DNA of 64,000 nucleotides, taken from positions 36,032 to 100,031 of the forward strand of contig JANQQC010000065.1 of NCBI GenBank assembly GCA_028285145.1. The letters run 5' to 3'. Every line of letters begins with the position of its first letter. Positions within the stretch are counted from its first letter, which is position 1. Of the stretch, positions 45,686-54,437 are shown piece after piece. Origin of the DNA: Hyphomonadaceae bacterium. Lineage in GTDB: Bacteria; Pseudomonadota; Alphaproteobacteria; Caulobacterales; Hyphomonadaceae. A model generated the notes under the pieces. It saw nothing but the letters and a program-made list of their open reading frames with translations, did no database searches and was not told where the DNA came from. The position numbers and the translations under genes were made by a program.

Positions 45686-46375
45686 CTAGCGCGAAGCGAT
45701 CCGCCAGCCGGCAGCGCTTGCCTCGTCTCTTGAGCAAAACCAGCGCTCGCCATTCTGGGTGTTAATCCGCGTTCGCGAATAGTCGGCCTGCCCTGGCATG
45801 TGGAAGATCCGCTCACCTGAGCGGGAGATGTTGCCCTTGATCTTGCAGTGCGGATCGGGTGCAGCCTGCTCAGGCCTGTTGGCTGCTTCCTGCCGCAACC
45901 GCGCGCGATAAACATGTGGACGCTCGAATTCGCTCCGCCAAAGCGCGCGCTTGGCCTGACGGGCCTCCAGTTCTGCGCCAACATAACGCATTGAGTACTG
46001 CGTATAAGCGACAGCCCAGCCGCGCCGGGCCATGTGATCGCTGAGATCACCCTCGGGCGTCATGCAGATAGAGACGTAACGATCACGGTCCATGTCCCTG
46101 ACCTCACAGCGTACGGTTTGTCCTTTGGTCGCGCGCTCAAGCGCCCGCCGGGATGCACGTCCGCAGGCCCACTCATCGCCGTTCTCGAACTGGCATTTCT
46201 GCGCACTCTCCGGCGCATCGATGCCAAAAAGGCGGATGCGTTTATCTCCCATGCGGAGGCTGTCGCCATCGGTGGGACGAACCTCGCCAATCAGGACATT
46301 TGGCTCTGAGACCGGCGAGACGTCAGTCAGCGCAAGAGCAGAAAAAATGAGCGGTGCGAAGATGATCGATTGCAT
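45686..46375 (-). CDS. Secreted thermonuclease-family protein with a C-terminal sunset-like domain
   Basis: A 229-residue protein with a signal peptide (residues 1-18). The SNase (OB-fold) core spans 28-155: PTDGDSLRMGDKRIRLFGIDAPES with the catalytic Asp/Arg set and RYVSICMTPEGDL. Residues 175-229 hold CKIKGNISRSGERIFHMPG and ERWFCSRDEASAAGWR, the pattern of the small zinc-ribbon-like sunset domain. It is likely a periplasmic or extracellular calcium-dependent nuclease. It lies 46 bases downstream of nadE. Confidence 0.85.
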   Translation of the reverse strand: MQSIIFAPLIFSALALTDVSPVSEPNVLIGEVRPTDGDSLRMGDKRIRLFGIDAPESAQKCQFENGDEWACGRASRRALERATKGQTVRCEVRDMDRDRYVSICMTPEGDLSDHMARRGWAVAYTQYSMRYVGAELEARQAKRALWRSEFERPHVYRARLRQEAANRPEQAAPDPHCKIKGNISRSGERIFHMPGQADYSRTRINTQNGERWFCSRDEASAAGWRIASR

Positions 46376-46421
46376 GCCGCCAAGGTTAGGCGGACACGGT
46401 TAATCACAGGTTTGCGAACGC

Positions 46422-48074
46422 TCAGTCGTCCCGAAAGCGATTGGTGATTGGGTAACGGCGGTCACGGCCGAAATTCTTCCCGCCAACCTTCACGCCGGGT
46501 GGAGCCTGACGGCGCTTATACTCAGCAATGTAAAGCAGGTGTTCGATCCGACGCACGGTCGCTTCGTCGTGTCCGCGCGCCAGGATTTTATCCACGTCTT
46601 CTTCATCATCGACGAGGCCGCGAAGGATATCGTCGAGCACGTCATAGGGCGGAAGAGAGTCCTGGTCCTTTTGGTCGTCTCTTAGCTCGGCTGAAGGCGG
46701 TTTGGTGATGATCCGCTGGGGGATCACTTCCCCTTTTGGCCCGAGAAGCCCGTCGGGACGGTTTTCATTTCGCCAGTTCGACAAGGCAAACACTTCGGTC
46801 TTGTAGAAATCCTTCAGTGCATTGTAGCCGCCGCACATGTCGCCATAGAGCGTCGCATAGCCGACGGCCATCTCGCTCTTATTACCTGTGGTGACGACCA
46901 TGTGTCCGAACTTGTTCGACAGAGCCATCAGGGTCAGCCCGCGCAGCCGGGACTGAATGTTCTCTTCGGTCGTATCGGGCTGGGTTTCGGCAAATGCTTC
47001 ATCCAGCATTTCGTCGAGTGCACCGACGCCCGGCGCGATATTTATGGTGTCATAGCGAACGCCGAGCGCTTCGGCGCAGGCCTTGGCGTCTTCAAGGCTC
47101 TCGGTCGAAGTATAGCGGGATGGCATCATCACACACCAGACACGGTCGGCCCCAAGCGCATCGACCGCAATCGCTGCGGTTAGCGCTGAATCGATTCCGC
47201 CGGAAAGGCCCAGAACGACGCCGGGAAACCGATTCTTGTTGACGTAATCGCCAAGTGCCAGCGTCGCCGCGCGATACTCCGCGGCCCAGCCGACGGAAAG
47301 CTCGGTTTCGGATTCCGACGAGATACGACCCTGCTCCGCATCGAAGGACACGACCGCATGTCCCGTCACGAAGTCACCAAGAACCTGATGCTCTTTCCCG
47401 TCCACATCGACCGCATAGCTGGAACCGTCGAAAACGAGCTCGTCCTGTCCACCGACCTGATTGACGAACAGGTACGGCACGCCGTTCTTCTGCCAGCTGG
47501 AAAAGGTCGTGTGGCGTTCGGTCTGGATCGTCCGCCGCCAGGGTGAGGCATTCGGCACGATCAGAATCTCGGCACCATCCTCAGCGAGTTCGCGCGGCAC
47601 GCGCTCGAACCAGATGTCTTCGCAGATGGCGATGCCAATGCGAACGCCACGATAGTCGATGCAGTGCGCCGCGCCCTCCCCGGCATCGAACACGCGCTTC
47701 TCATCAAAGACACCGTAATTGGGCAGTTCTCTCTTATCGTAGCGATACGAGATGGCCCCATCAGACAAGAGGAATGCACTGTTGAACCGTTTGCCGCCCT
47801 CGCTCCATGGTCCGCCAATCAAGAGGCCAGGTCCGCCTGCTTCAGTAAGCTTCGCGAGGCGCTGAACCGCTGCCATCGCGATTTCGACCGCGCTCGGCTT
47901 CAGGACGAGGTCTTCGGGTGGGTAGCCGAGGATGAAAAACTCCGACAGCACAACGAGATCGATACCCTGCTCGGCCCCGGCCCTCAGGGCCTCAGCCGCC
48001 AGATCGAAATTGCCGTCAATATCCCCGACGATCGGGTTTAGCTGCGACACAAAGAGCTTCAGAGTTTTGCTCAT
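46422..48074 (-). CDS. nadE: Glutamine-dependent NAD+ synthetase
   Basis: A 550-residue two-domain enzyme. The N-terminal nitrilase-type glutaminase has the Glu-Lys-Cys triad in LSEFFILGYPPEDL, KRELPNYGVFDE and IAICEDIWF. The C-terminal synthetase has the P-loop GLSGGIDSALT and YGDMCGGYNAL. It amidates nicotinate adenine dinucleotide. The start MSKTLKLFVSQ at 48074 is preferred over one three codons upstream. Confidence 0.95.
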   Translation of the reverse strand: MSKTLKLFVSQLNPIVGDIDGNFDLAAEALRAGAEQGIDLVVLSEFFILGYPPEDLVLKPSAVEIAMAAVQRLAKLTEAGGPGLLIGGPWSEGGKRFNSAFLLSDGAISYRYDKRELPNYGVFDEKRVFDAGEGAAHCIDYRGVRIGIAICEDIWFERVPRELAEDGAEILIVPNASPWRRTIQTERHTTFSSWQKNGVPYLFVNQVGGQDELVFDGSSYAVDVDGKEHQVLGDFVTGHAVVSFDAEQGRISSESETELSVGWAAEYRAATLALGDYVNKNRFPGVVLGLSGGIDSALTAAIAVDALGADRVWCVMMPSRYTSTESLEDAKACAEALGVRYDTINIAPGVGALDEMLDEAFAETQPDTTEENIQSRLRGLTLMALSNKFGHMVVTTGNKSEMAVGYATLYGDMCGGYNALKDFYKTEVFALSNWRNENRPDGLLGPKGEVIPQRIITKPPSAELRDDQKDQDSLPPYDVLDDILRGLVDDEEDVDKILARGHDEATVRRIEHLLYIAEYKRRQAPPGVKVGGKNFGRDRRYPITNRFRDD

Positions 48075-48106
48075 ATCGAGCACATAAGCGCGGTTTGCGG
48101 GCGCGG

Positions 48107-49030
48107 CTAGCCCTGCATCACCAGCATGGCGGCCTTTTCCGCAGCCTCCGCCATGGCGACAGCGCCAACGGCACCATGCCCCGGCACAGGGCTGTCGGCC
48201 TCGTGGAGGCAGGCGGCATAAAAGCTCTCATCAGCCGCACCGAGCGGGTCCGGCAGTTCAGCCGAGATATCGACGGTAATCTCATACGGCGTCGTATTGC
48301 TCACCCGGCGCGTCAAGAAGTCGACACTGATCTCTCCGGATTCATAGACCAGCCGCATGGAGCGCTCACGGGCATCGGCGGCACGGCTTGCGCGTAGTTT
48401 GGCAGACGCCCCATTCACGTATTTGAAGACGGCTTCGGCTTCATCGATATGGTGGGTGCTGACCGAGCGCCCCTGCGCTTCCACGCTTTCGAACTTCGTC
48501 GCGATCAGACACGCCGCAAGATCGAGATCATGAATCATCAGGTCCCAGATGACCGAGACATCGCCGGCCCGGCCGTTCGCCGGCGCAGGCCCCGCCCGAA
48601 CCGACTCCATGAAAATCGGTTTTTCCTCGATGGCGAGCACCCCCATGGCGCGAGCCACAAACCGTTCCTGATGGCCCACCTGCAGGATGAGGTCATTGGT
48701 GATGGCATGGCCGGCAAGCGCGCGCGCCGCTTTCTCCGTCAGGGCTAGCGGCTTCTCCACGAGTACATGTTTTCCGGCCTCAAGCGCGGCCCGGACAAGT
48801 GCCTCATGGTGTGTGGCCGGAACCGCAACAACAATCGCGTCGCTGTTGTCTAGGAGTTGGTCAATACTTTCGAATCCGGACGCGCCATACATCCCGGCAA
48901 TCTGCGCTGCTTTGGGCTGGTCCAGATCGAATACGCCGGCCAGTTTCGCCCGGCCGGACGCAGCAGCCTTTTGCGCATGATAGCCGCCGAACACACCTGC
49001 CCCAGCGACACCTACTCTCAACTTGCTCAC
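48107..49030 (-). CDS. Gfo/Idh/MocA-family oxidoreductase
   Basis: A 307-residue NAD(P)-dependent sugar oxidoreductase. The Rossmann start VGVAGAGVFGGYHAQK is followed by HVLVEKPLALTEKAARAL, the family's catalytic Lys. VSVIWDLMIHDLDLAACL resembles the UDP-GlcNAc 3-dehydrogenase GnnA subfamily, which supports amide-linked lipid A; I rate that only as possible. The GTG start at 49030 is preceded by GGGAG; a frame to 49063 is not required. Confidence 0.8.
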   Translation of the reverse strand: MSKLRVGVAGAGVFGGYHAQKAAASGRAKLAGVFDLDQPKAAQIAGMYGASGFESIDQLLDNSDAIVVAVPATHHEALVRAALEAGKHVLVEKPLALTEKAARALAGHAITNDLILQVGHQERFVARAMGVLAIEEKPIFMESVRAGPAPANGRAGDVSVIWDLMIHDLDLAACLIATKFESVEAQGRSVSTHHIDEAEAVFKYVNGASAKLRASRAADARERSMRLVYESGEISVDFLTRRVSNTTPYEITVDISAELPDPLGAADESFYAACLHEADSPVPGHGAVGAVAMAEAAEKAAMLVMQG

Positions 49031-49188
49031 ACGACTCTCCCTAGACGGCCTTCCGTGCGCCAATTGACAGGCTTATCGCAAGCCCTCTTTTCAGCTTTGC
49101 AGATCACGCTCTCTTTCGATTTCTTTCCGTCAGCCCTTCACAGCGCGGTCATCGCCCGCCAAATGAGGCCCACGCAAAGGAGGAACAC

Positions 49189-50214
49189 ATGAGCGTTTTC
49201 ACATCCCGGGGCTGGGCCCTGGCATCCCGTCCCGTCGGTGAACCAAAGGCCAGCGATTTCGGAATTCACACAGAAGAAGTCCCTGAACCGGGCAATGGTG
49301 AGATTCAGGTTCGCAATCACTGGATGTCGGTCGATCCTTACATGCGCGGACGTATGTATGACCGCGAGAGTTATGTGCCCCCCTTCCAGATCGGCGAGAT
49401 TCTTCAAGGTGGCGCTGTTGGTGAAGTCACCGCATCGGGTCACCCTGATTATGCGGTCGGCGATCTCGTTCAGAGCATGGCCGGCTGGCGCGAAGGGTTC
49501 ACCGCTGCACCCGAAGCCGTGATGGCGCAGAAACTGCCGTCCGACACCGGCCTCCCCACCAGCGCCTTCCTCGGTATCGCGGGTATGCCAGGTCTGACGG
49601 CCTATGCTGGTATCCTTCGGGTCGCAGAATTGAAAGAAGGCGATACCGTTTTCGTGTCCGGTGCCGCAGGTGCTGTTGGATCGGCCGTCGTCCAGATCGC
49701 AAAGATCAAGGGCTGCACCGTTATCGGCTCAGCCGGTGGCGAAGAGAAGGTCGCGCTCGTCAAATCGCTTGGAGCAGATGAGTGCATCGATTACCGGGCT
49801 GCTGGAGACTATGATGGCCTGCTCGCTGCGCTTCGCGCCGCCGCGCCTAAAGGCATCGACGTCTACTTCGACAATGTCGGTGGTGACCATTTCCAGGCCG
49901 CGATCGAAATGGCTCGGCCATTCGCGCGCATGGCCATTTGCGGGATGATCTCGCAATACAACGACACCGAGCCGCGCCCCGGCCCGAACAATGTCATCCA
50001 GATCGTCGGCAAGCAGCTGCAGATCCGCGGCTTCATCGTCTCGACCCATGCCGACATGCAGGCCGATTTCATCAACGACATGTCCGAGTGGATCGGCTCC
50101 GGTAAGCTGAAGTTCGAAGAGACTGTCATGGAGGGCATCGAGGAAGCGCCAAACGCTTTCATGGGCCTCTTCCAGGGCGCGAACACCGGCAAGATGCTGG
50201 TGAAGCTCAGCTAG
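49189..50214 (+). CDS. NADP-dependent medium-chain oxidoreductase (alkenal/one reductase type)
   Basis: A 341-residue zinc-independent MDR protein of the leukotriene B4 12-hydroxydehydrogenase/curcumin reductase type. The segments WMSVDPYMRGRMYDRESYVPPF, TAYAGILRVAELKEGDTVFVSGAAGAVGS and YFDNVGGDHFQAAI are diagnostic. It reduces alpha,beta-unsaturated carbonyls, a detoxification function. A strong ribosome site (AAAGGAGG) precedes the ATG. It is probably transcribed with the next gene. Confidence 0.9.
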   Translation: MSVFTSRGWALASRPVGEPKASDFGIHTEEVPEPGNGEIQVRNHWMSVDPYMRGRMYDRESYVPPFQIGEILQGGAVGEVTASGHPDYAVGDLVQSMAGWREGFTAAPEAVMAQKLPSDTGLPTSAFLGIAGMPGLTAYAGILRVAELKEGDTVFVSGAAGAVGSAVVQIAKIKGCTVIGSAGGEEKVALVKSLGADECIDYRAAGDYDGLLAALRAAAPKGIDVYFDNVGGDHFQAAIEMARPFARMAICGMISQYNDTEPRPGPNNVIQIVGKQLQIRGFIVSTHADMQADFINDMSEWIGSGKLKFEETVMEGIEEAPNAFMGLFQGANTGKMLVKLS

Positions 50215-50235
50215 TCACGCAATGGAGGCATCGCG

Positions 50236-51150
50236 ATGCCGCGCCTTTTCGACGCCTATCTCATGGTCGATTGGAGCGCGGCCGCGAAACCTGTCACCGG
50301 TCCGAACTCGATCTGGATCGGTGTGCTCGCCAAGGATGCCCGCCTGAAATTTCAGTTTCAGGCGGTCAATCCGGACACGCGCCTTAAAGCGCGGGACTTC
50401 CTGAAAGACATGATTGCCCGGCTGACCAAGCGTGGCGACCGCGTCCTGCTCGGCTTTGATTTCAGCCTCGGCTATCCTGCAGGGACCGCGGCTGGCCTCG
50501 GGCTTGAGACAGACACACTTTCGCCGTGGGCGGCTACGCACGCCCATCTTGCGGCAAAGCTCAAGGACAAGCCGGACAATTCAAATGCGCGCTTCGCCAT
50601 CGCTGCGGGCCTGAACTATTCTATTAGCAAGGGACCGTTTCCCTTCTGGGGCGCTCCGGCGAAGGATCAGGTGAACACCCTCGCGGGCAAACGCCCTGAG
50701 TTTGGAGCTGATCGCCCCGTCGCCGAGTATCGGACCGCCGAGCTTCACCTGAGAGATACCAAACGCGCCCAGCCGAAATCGTGCTGGCAACTCGCCTACA
50801 CAGGCAGCGTCGGCAGCCAGAGCCTTCTCGGCATCCCCCATATCGATCATATGCGCCACGAGATTGAGGGACTGCGCATTTGGCCCTTCGAAACGGGCCT
50901 GGCGGCCCAGACAGAAGACAGTCTTTCCGAGACGCAGGTTCTTGTCGCCGAGATCTATCCCTCCCTCCTCGACGTGAAGGCTGCCGCTGGCTCACCTATG
51001 GATCGCGCCCAGGTTGAGGCCGTTGCCCGTCACTATTGCGATCTGGACGGCAAAGGCCGTCTCGGCCCCCTTTTCGGGCCGCCGGAAGCGCTCGATATGA
51101 CAAAAATTCCACAAATCGAATGCGAAGAGGGGTGGATTCTGGGTGTATAG
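50236..51150 (+). CDS. Conserved protein of unknown function (DUF429-like pattern)
   Basis: A 304-residue cytoplasmic protein. YLMVDWSAAAKP at the start and LLGFDFSLGYPAGTAAGLG near residue 75 place acidic residues as in an RNase-H-like fold, resembling DUF429. Further conserved-looking segments are SCWQLAYTGSVGSQSLLGIPHI and VLVAEIYPSLLDV. I recall related proteins with no secure function. It follows the oxidoreductase by 21 bases and has AATGGAGG before its ATG, so it is translated. Confidence 0.6.
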   Translation: MPRLFDAYLMVDWSAAAKPVTGPNSIWIGVLAKDARLKFQFQAVNPDTRLKARDFLKDMIARLTKRGDRVLLGFDFSLGYPAGTAAGLGLETDTLSPWAATHAHLAAKLKDKPDNSNARFAIAAGLNYSISKGPFPFWGAPAKDQVNTLAGKRPEFGADRPVAEYRTAELHLRDTKRAQPKSCWQLAYTGSVGSQSLLGIPHIDHMRHEIEGLRIWPFETGLAAQTEDSLSETQVLVAEIYPSLLDVKAAAGSPMDRAQVEAVARHYCDLDGKGRLGPLFGPPEALDMTKIPQIECEEGWILGV

Positions 51151-51211
51151 CCCGTGTTTATTGGGTTTTCGGCGTATTCACTCTCGTCGAATCATGTCTG
51201 TACTCCGTCCC

Positions 51212-51230
51212 AACGGCGGCATACGCCGTT
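51212..51230 (+). promoter_or_regulatory. 5' leader hairpin upstream of the HU start
   Basis: A 7-base stem (51212-51218 with 51224-51230) and a GCATA loop lies directly upstream of CAACATAAGGAG, the ribosome site for HU. Whether it affects translation or mRNA stability is not known. Confidence 0.4.
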
Positions 51231-51249
51231 CAACATAAGGAGAAACCCT

Positions 51250-51516
51250 ATGAATAAGGGCGAACTGACCAAAGCGGTTGCTGAAGAAACCGGACTGTCA
51301 CAAAGCGACGCCGGCAAGGCCGTCGATGCTGTGTTCGACACGATCGGCGGTGCCGTGAAGAGTCGCGACCAGGTTGCGATTGCCGGCTTCGGGACCTTCG
51401 TTGCCAAGACCCGGAACGCCCGTGAGGGCCGGAATCCTGCGACTGGCGAAAAGATCCAGATTCCTGAGAAGACCTCAGCGGCGTTCAAGCCTGCTTCGGC
51501 TCTCAAAGACCTCTAA
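51250..51516 (+). CDS. HU-family DNA-binding protein
   Basis: An 88-residue nucleoid protein. The sequence MNKGELTKAVAEETGLSQSDAGKAVDA, the IAGFGTFVAKTRNAREGRNPATGE arm and the C-terminal VPEKTSAAFKPA-like ending IPEKTSAAFKPASALKD are all HU. AAGGAG is placed 8 to 10 bases before the ATG; upstream codons in the same frame are not part of it. A terminator follows at 51541. Confidence 0.97.
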   Translation: MNKGELTKAVAEETGLSQSDAGKAVDAVFDTIGGAVKSRDQVAIAGFGTFVAKTRNAREGRNPATGEKIQIPEKTSAAFKPASALKDL

Positions 51517-51529
51517 GTCTCTAACGAGA

Positions 51530-52909
51530 TCAGAGTTCAGACGGCGCGTCGGTCATCCGGCGCGCCGTTTTGTATTCCAGGTAACTTGCCTGCAGGAACC
51601 CCGCGACCAGCGTCGAGGCAATCACAGCTTCCATGACGCCCTGCCCGCCCCGGCCTTCGACAATGCCAAGCCAGTAAGCCCCCGGCAGCATGATCAGATA
51701 GTAGCTGCCGACATGGAAGATGCCCGGTGCCCAGACGATTTCTTGCGCGCGCAGTGCATAGGCCCCGATCACCTGCAGCCCATCGAAGAGAATAACGAAC
51801 GCGGCATAGGCCAGCAGTACGGCCAACAAAGCGCGTGCCGTGTCGTCGCCCGTGGCCGGATCGACCGCTACTGTGAGAGCTGCCAGCCCGTCATTGAACA
51901 GGATCATGATGATCGTCAGCCCAATACCGAGCAAAACCCCTGCAACAAGGCCAAGCCGCGAGCTCTCACGCACGCCAAGCCAGTTCCTGCGGCCGAACTG
52001 CTCCGCCACCCGAACACTCGTCGCTGTGGCAAGCCCGAGAAACATCATGAAAGTCACCCCGATGAACTGGATCGCCATGCCATAAGCGGTCGCCGCTTCA
52101 AGGCTGATCCATGTCGCAATCACAAAGGTGAAATTGAACGCGCTGAACTCGGCCACATTGCTGATCGTTGCGCCAAGACCGACGCTTGCCTGTCGCGTGA
52201 ACTCCTTCGCAGGCGACGGCGATGATGCACTGAATCCGGGTGTGACGCGCCATATGACGATGATGAGGGCAACCGTCAGTACATACCGCGTAATGGTCGT
52301 CGCCCACGCTACGCCCTCATAACCGAGTTCCGGCCCGCCCATGTATCCGCCGACAAGGTACAGGTCGAGAAACAGGTTCACGACCACCGCGCCCAGCATG
52401 ACGGTCGTTACGAGGTTCGGCTTCCGGAGCGCTTCGAGGTAAAGCATGCACCCGACCGACACCATGTGCCCGACCAGCCCGATGGACAGGATACGCGTTG
52501 CATGAGCCGCACCGGCCGCCGTTTCTTCATCGAACTGAAGCGCCCTGAACAGACCATCGGACACCGCGACGCAGATGATCGTCGTAACCACACCGAGCGC
52601 GACGGCCATCCACATACCGCGCCGCCAGATGCGCCCCGTATCGTCGGCCAGGCCTACTCCCAGAAGCTCTGACGAGATCACCTGAACACCTTGCAGAATG
52701 CCCATGCCAATCGCGAGCGCGATGCCAATCGGCAGCCAGGCGTTCAGGATCAGAGGGAGTTCATTGGTCGTATTCAGGCCGAGCACGACCGCGTCCGTAA
52801 AGGACATCAGCATGACCGACATGCGCGAGATCGCAATCGGCCCTGAGAGCCGCAGAAGATCGAGAATGTCAGAGGCCCGCGCCCAGGCGGGCCAAGCCGC
52901 CTGTGCCAT
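51530..52909 (-). CDS. MATE-family multidrug exporter
   Basis: A 459-residue polytopic protein with about 12 hydrophobic helices in two halves. The first half has GPIAISRMSVMLMSFTDAVVLG and the second SVGLGATISNVAEFSAFNF, each the usual MATE repeat start. It is a cation-coupled drug or metabolite exporter; the substrate is unknown. It is 12 bases upstream of the DAHP synthase stop, in the same direction. Confidence 0.9.
   Translation of the reverse strand: MAQAAWPAWARASDILDLLRLSGPIAISRMSVMLMSFTDAVVLGLNTTNELPLILNAWLPIGIALAIGMGILQGVQVISSELLGVGLADDTGRIWRRGMWMAVALGVVTTIICVAVSDGLFRALQFDEETAAGAAHATRILSIGLVGHMVSVGCMLYLEALRKPNLVTTVMLGAVVVNLFLDLYLVGGYMGGPELGYEGVAWATTITRYVLTVALIIVIWRVTPGFSASSPSPAKEFTRQASVGLGATISNVAEFSAFNFTFVIATWISLEAATAYGMAIQFIGVTFMMFLGLATATSVRVAEQFGRRNWLGVRESSRLGLVAGVLLGIGLTIIMILFNDGLAALTVAVDPATGDDTARALLAVLLAYAAFVILFDGLQVIGAYALRAQEIVWAPGIFHVGSYYLIMLPGAYWLGIVEGRGGQGVMEAVIASTLVAGFLQASYLEYKTARRMTDAPSEL
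51541..51573 (+). terminator. Rho-independent terminator of the HU gene, inside the MATE coding sequence
   Basis: A 12-base-pair stem (51541-51552 with 51557-51568) with one T-G pair and loop TCAT is followed by TTTTGTATT. It ends the HU transcript 25 bases after its stop while lying wholly within codons of the convergent MATE gene (51530-52909). Confidence 0.85.
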
Positions 52910-52921
52910 GGCCTATAACCC

Positions 52922-54301
52922 CTATCCGGCTTTGCGAGCCGACTCCGCAGCGCCCGGCGCGGCGGACTGAAGCTTCTCTGCGATCAGGAACGCCAACTCA
53001 AGCGCTTGTTCGCCATTTAGGCGAGGATCGCAGTGAGTGTGGTATCGCGATGACAGGTCATGCTCAGAGATAGCCTGCGCCCCACCAATGCATTCGGTGA
53101 CGTTCTGACCGGTCATTTCAAAGTGCACACCACCGGGATAGGCACCCTCGGCAGACACGATATCGATGAACTGGCGAACCTCGGATAGGATGCGGTCGAC
53201 AGGACGCGTCTTGTAGCCCGTTTCCGTCTTTAGCGTGTTCCCGTGCATCGGATCGCAGGACCACACCACCGTGCGGCCGCTATCCTGAACGGCGCGGACC
53301 ATCCGTGGCAGCCCTTCGGCCACGCCTTCAGATCCGAAGCGGGAGATCAGCACGATCCGGCCGGCTTCGTCCTGCGGGTTCAGCGTTTCGATCAGGCGAA
53401 CAAGATCGTCCGGCTCAAAGCCCGGGCCGGTCTTGATGCCAATCGGATTTTTGATGCCTTTGCAGAACTCGACATGGGCATGATCGAGGTCTTTCGTGCG
53501 ATGTCCGATCCAGACCATGTGAGCGGAGGTGTCATACCAGTCGCCACTTGTAGAATCGACGCGCGTCATGGCTTCTTCATAACCAAGGAGCAGCGCTTCA
53601 TGGCTGGTGTAGAATTCGACTTGCGACATCTGCGGCACGCTTTGCGCATTAATGCCGCAGGCCTCCATGAAGCGAAGCGAGGTTGAAATCTGATCAGCCA
53701 GCGCGCGGTACTGATCGGCTTGCGGCGAACGATCGACAAAACCCAGCATCCACTGATGGACGTTCTGGAGGTTCGCGTAACCGCCCTGGCTGAAGGCGCG
53801 CAGCAGGTTTAGCGTTGATGCCGACTGTGAGTAAGCCTGCAGCAGGCGTTCCGGGTTTGGCGTCCGGCTTTCCGGCGTGAAGTCCATGCCGTTGATGTTG
53901 TCGCCGCGATAAGATGGCAGCTCGACACCATCGATAACCTCAACCGGCGAAGACCGGGGCTTACCGAACTGACCGGCAATCCGGCCCACCTTCACGACAG
54001 GCTTTGCCGCAGCGAATGTCAGCACAACGGCCATTTGCAGGATCACGCGAAACGTGTCGCGGATGTTGTCCGGATTGAATTCCTTGAAGCTCTCCGCACA
54101 ATCGCCGCCCTGAAGCAGGAACGCATTACCAGCGGCCACGTCAGCGAGACGTGTCTTTAACCGGCGCGCCTCACCTGCAAAAACCAGCGGTGGATAGCCC
54201 CGAAGTTGCTGCTCGACAGCGGCAAGCGCGTCAGTGTCCGGGTAGTCTTCCGGGATGTGCTTGGCGGGCTTATTCCGCCAGCTCGAAGGGGTCCACGTCA
54301 T
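52922..54301 (-). CDS. Class II 3-deoxy-7-phosphoheptulonate (DAHP) synthase
   Basis: A 459-residue plant-type DAHP synthase, first enzyme of the shikimate pathway. Signatures: [15 protein letters not shown] at the N-terminus, [14 protein letters not shown] (metal-binding Cys), [12 protein letters not shown] and [25 protein letters not shown] is chosen as start because GGAG is located before 54301. The class I aroG/F enzyme is not present in the window. Confidence 0.95.
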   Translation of the reverse strand: MTWTPSSWRNKPAKHIPEDYPDTDALAAVEQQLRGYPPLVFAGEARRLKTRLADVAAGNAFLLQGGDCAESFKEFNPDNIRDTFRVILQMAVVLTFAAAKPVVKVGRIAGQFGKPRSSPVEVIDGVELPSYRGDNINGMDFTPESRTPNPERLLQAYSQSASTLNLLRAFSQGGYANLQNVHQWMLGFVDRSPQADQYRALADQISTSLRFMEACGINAQSVPQMSQVEFYTSHEALLLGYEEAMTRVDSTSGDWYDTSAHMVWIGHRTKDLDHAHVEFCKGIKNPIGIKTGPGFEPDDLVRLIETLNPQDEAGRIVLISRFGSEGVAEGLPRMVRAVQDSGRTVVWSCDPMHGNTLKTETGYKTRPVDRILSEVRQFIDIVSAEGAYPGGVHFEMTGQNVTECIGGAQAISEHDLSSRYHTHCDPRLNGEQALELAFLIAEKLQSAAPGAAESARKAG

Positions 54302-54437
54302 AATCGGCTCCAAGTAAGCGCGCGAAACAAGCACAGGCGGCGACGCGGCTCAAGATTACCTGCAATTTAGCTTCATTTGCTTGGCGAAGCTGGTCGACGC
54401 CCGCTATGGCATGTTCGGCCCATGAGCGGGAGTTCGT

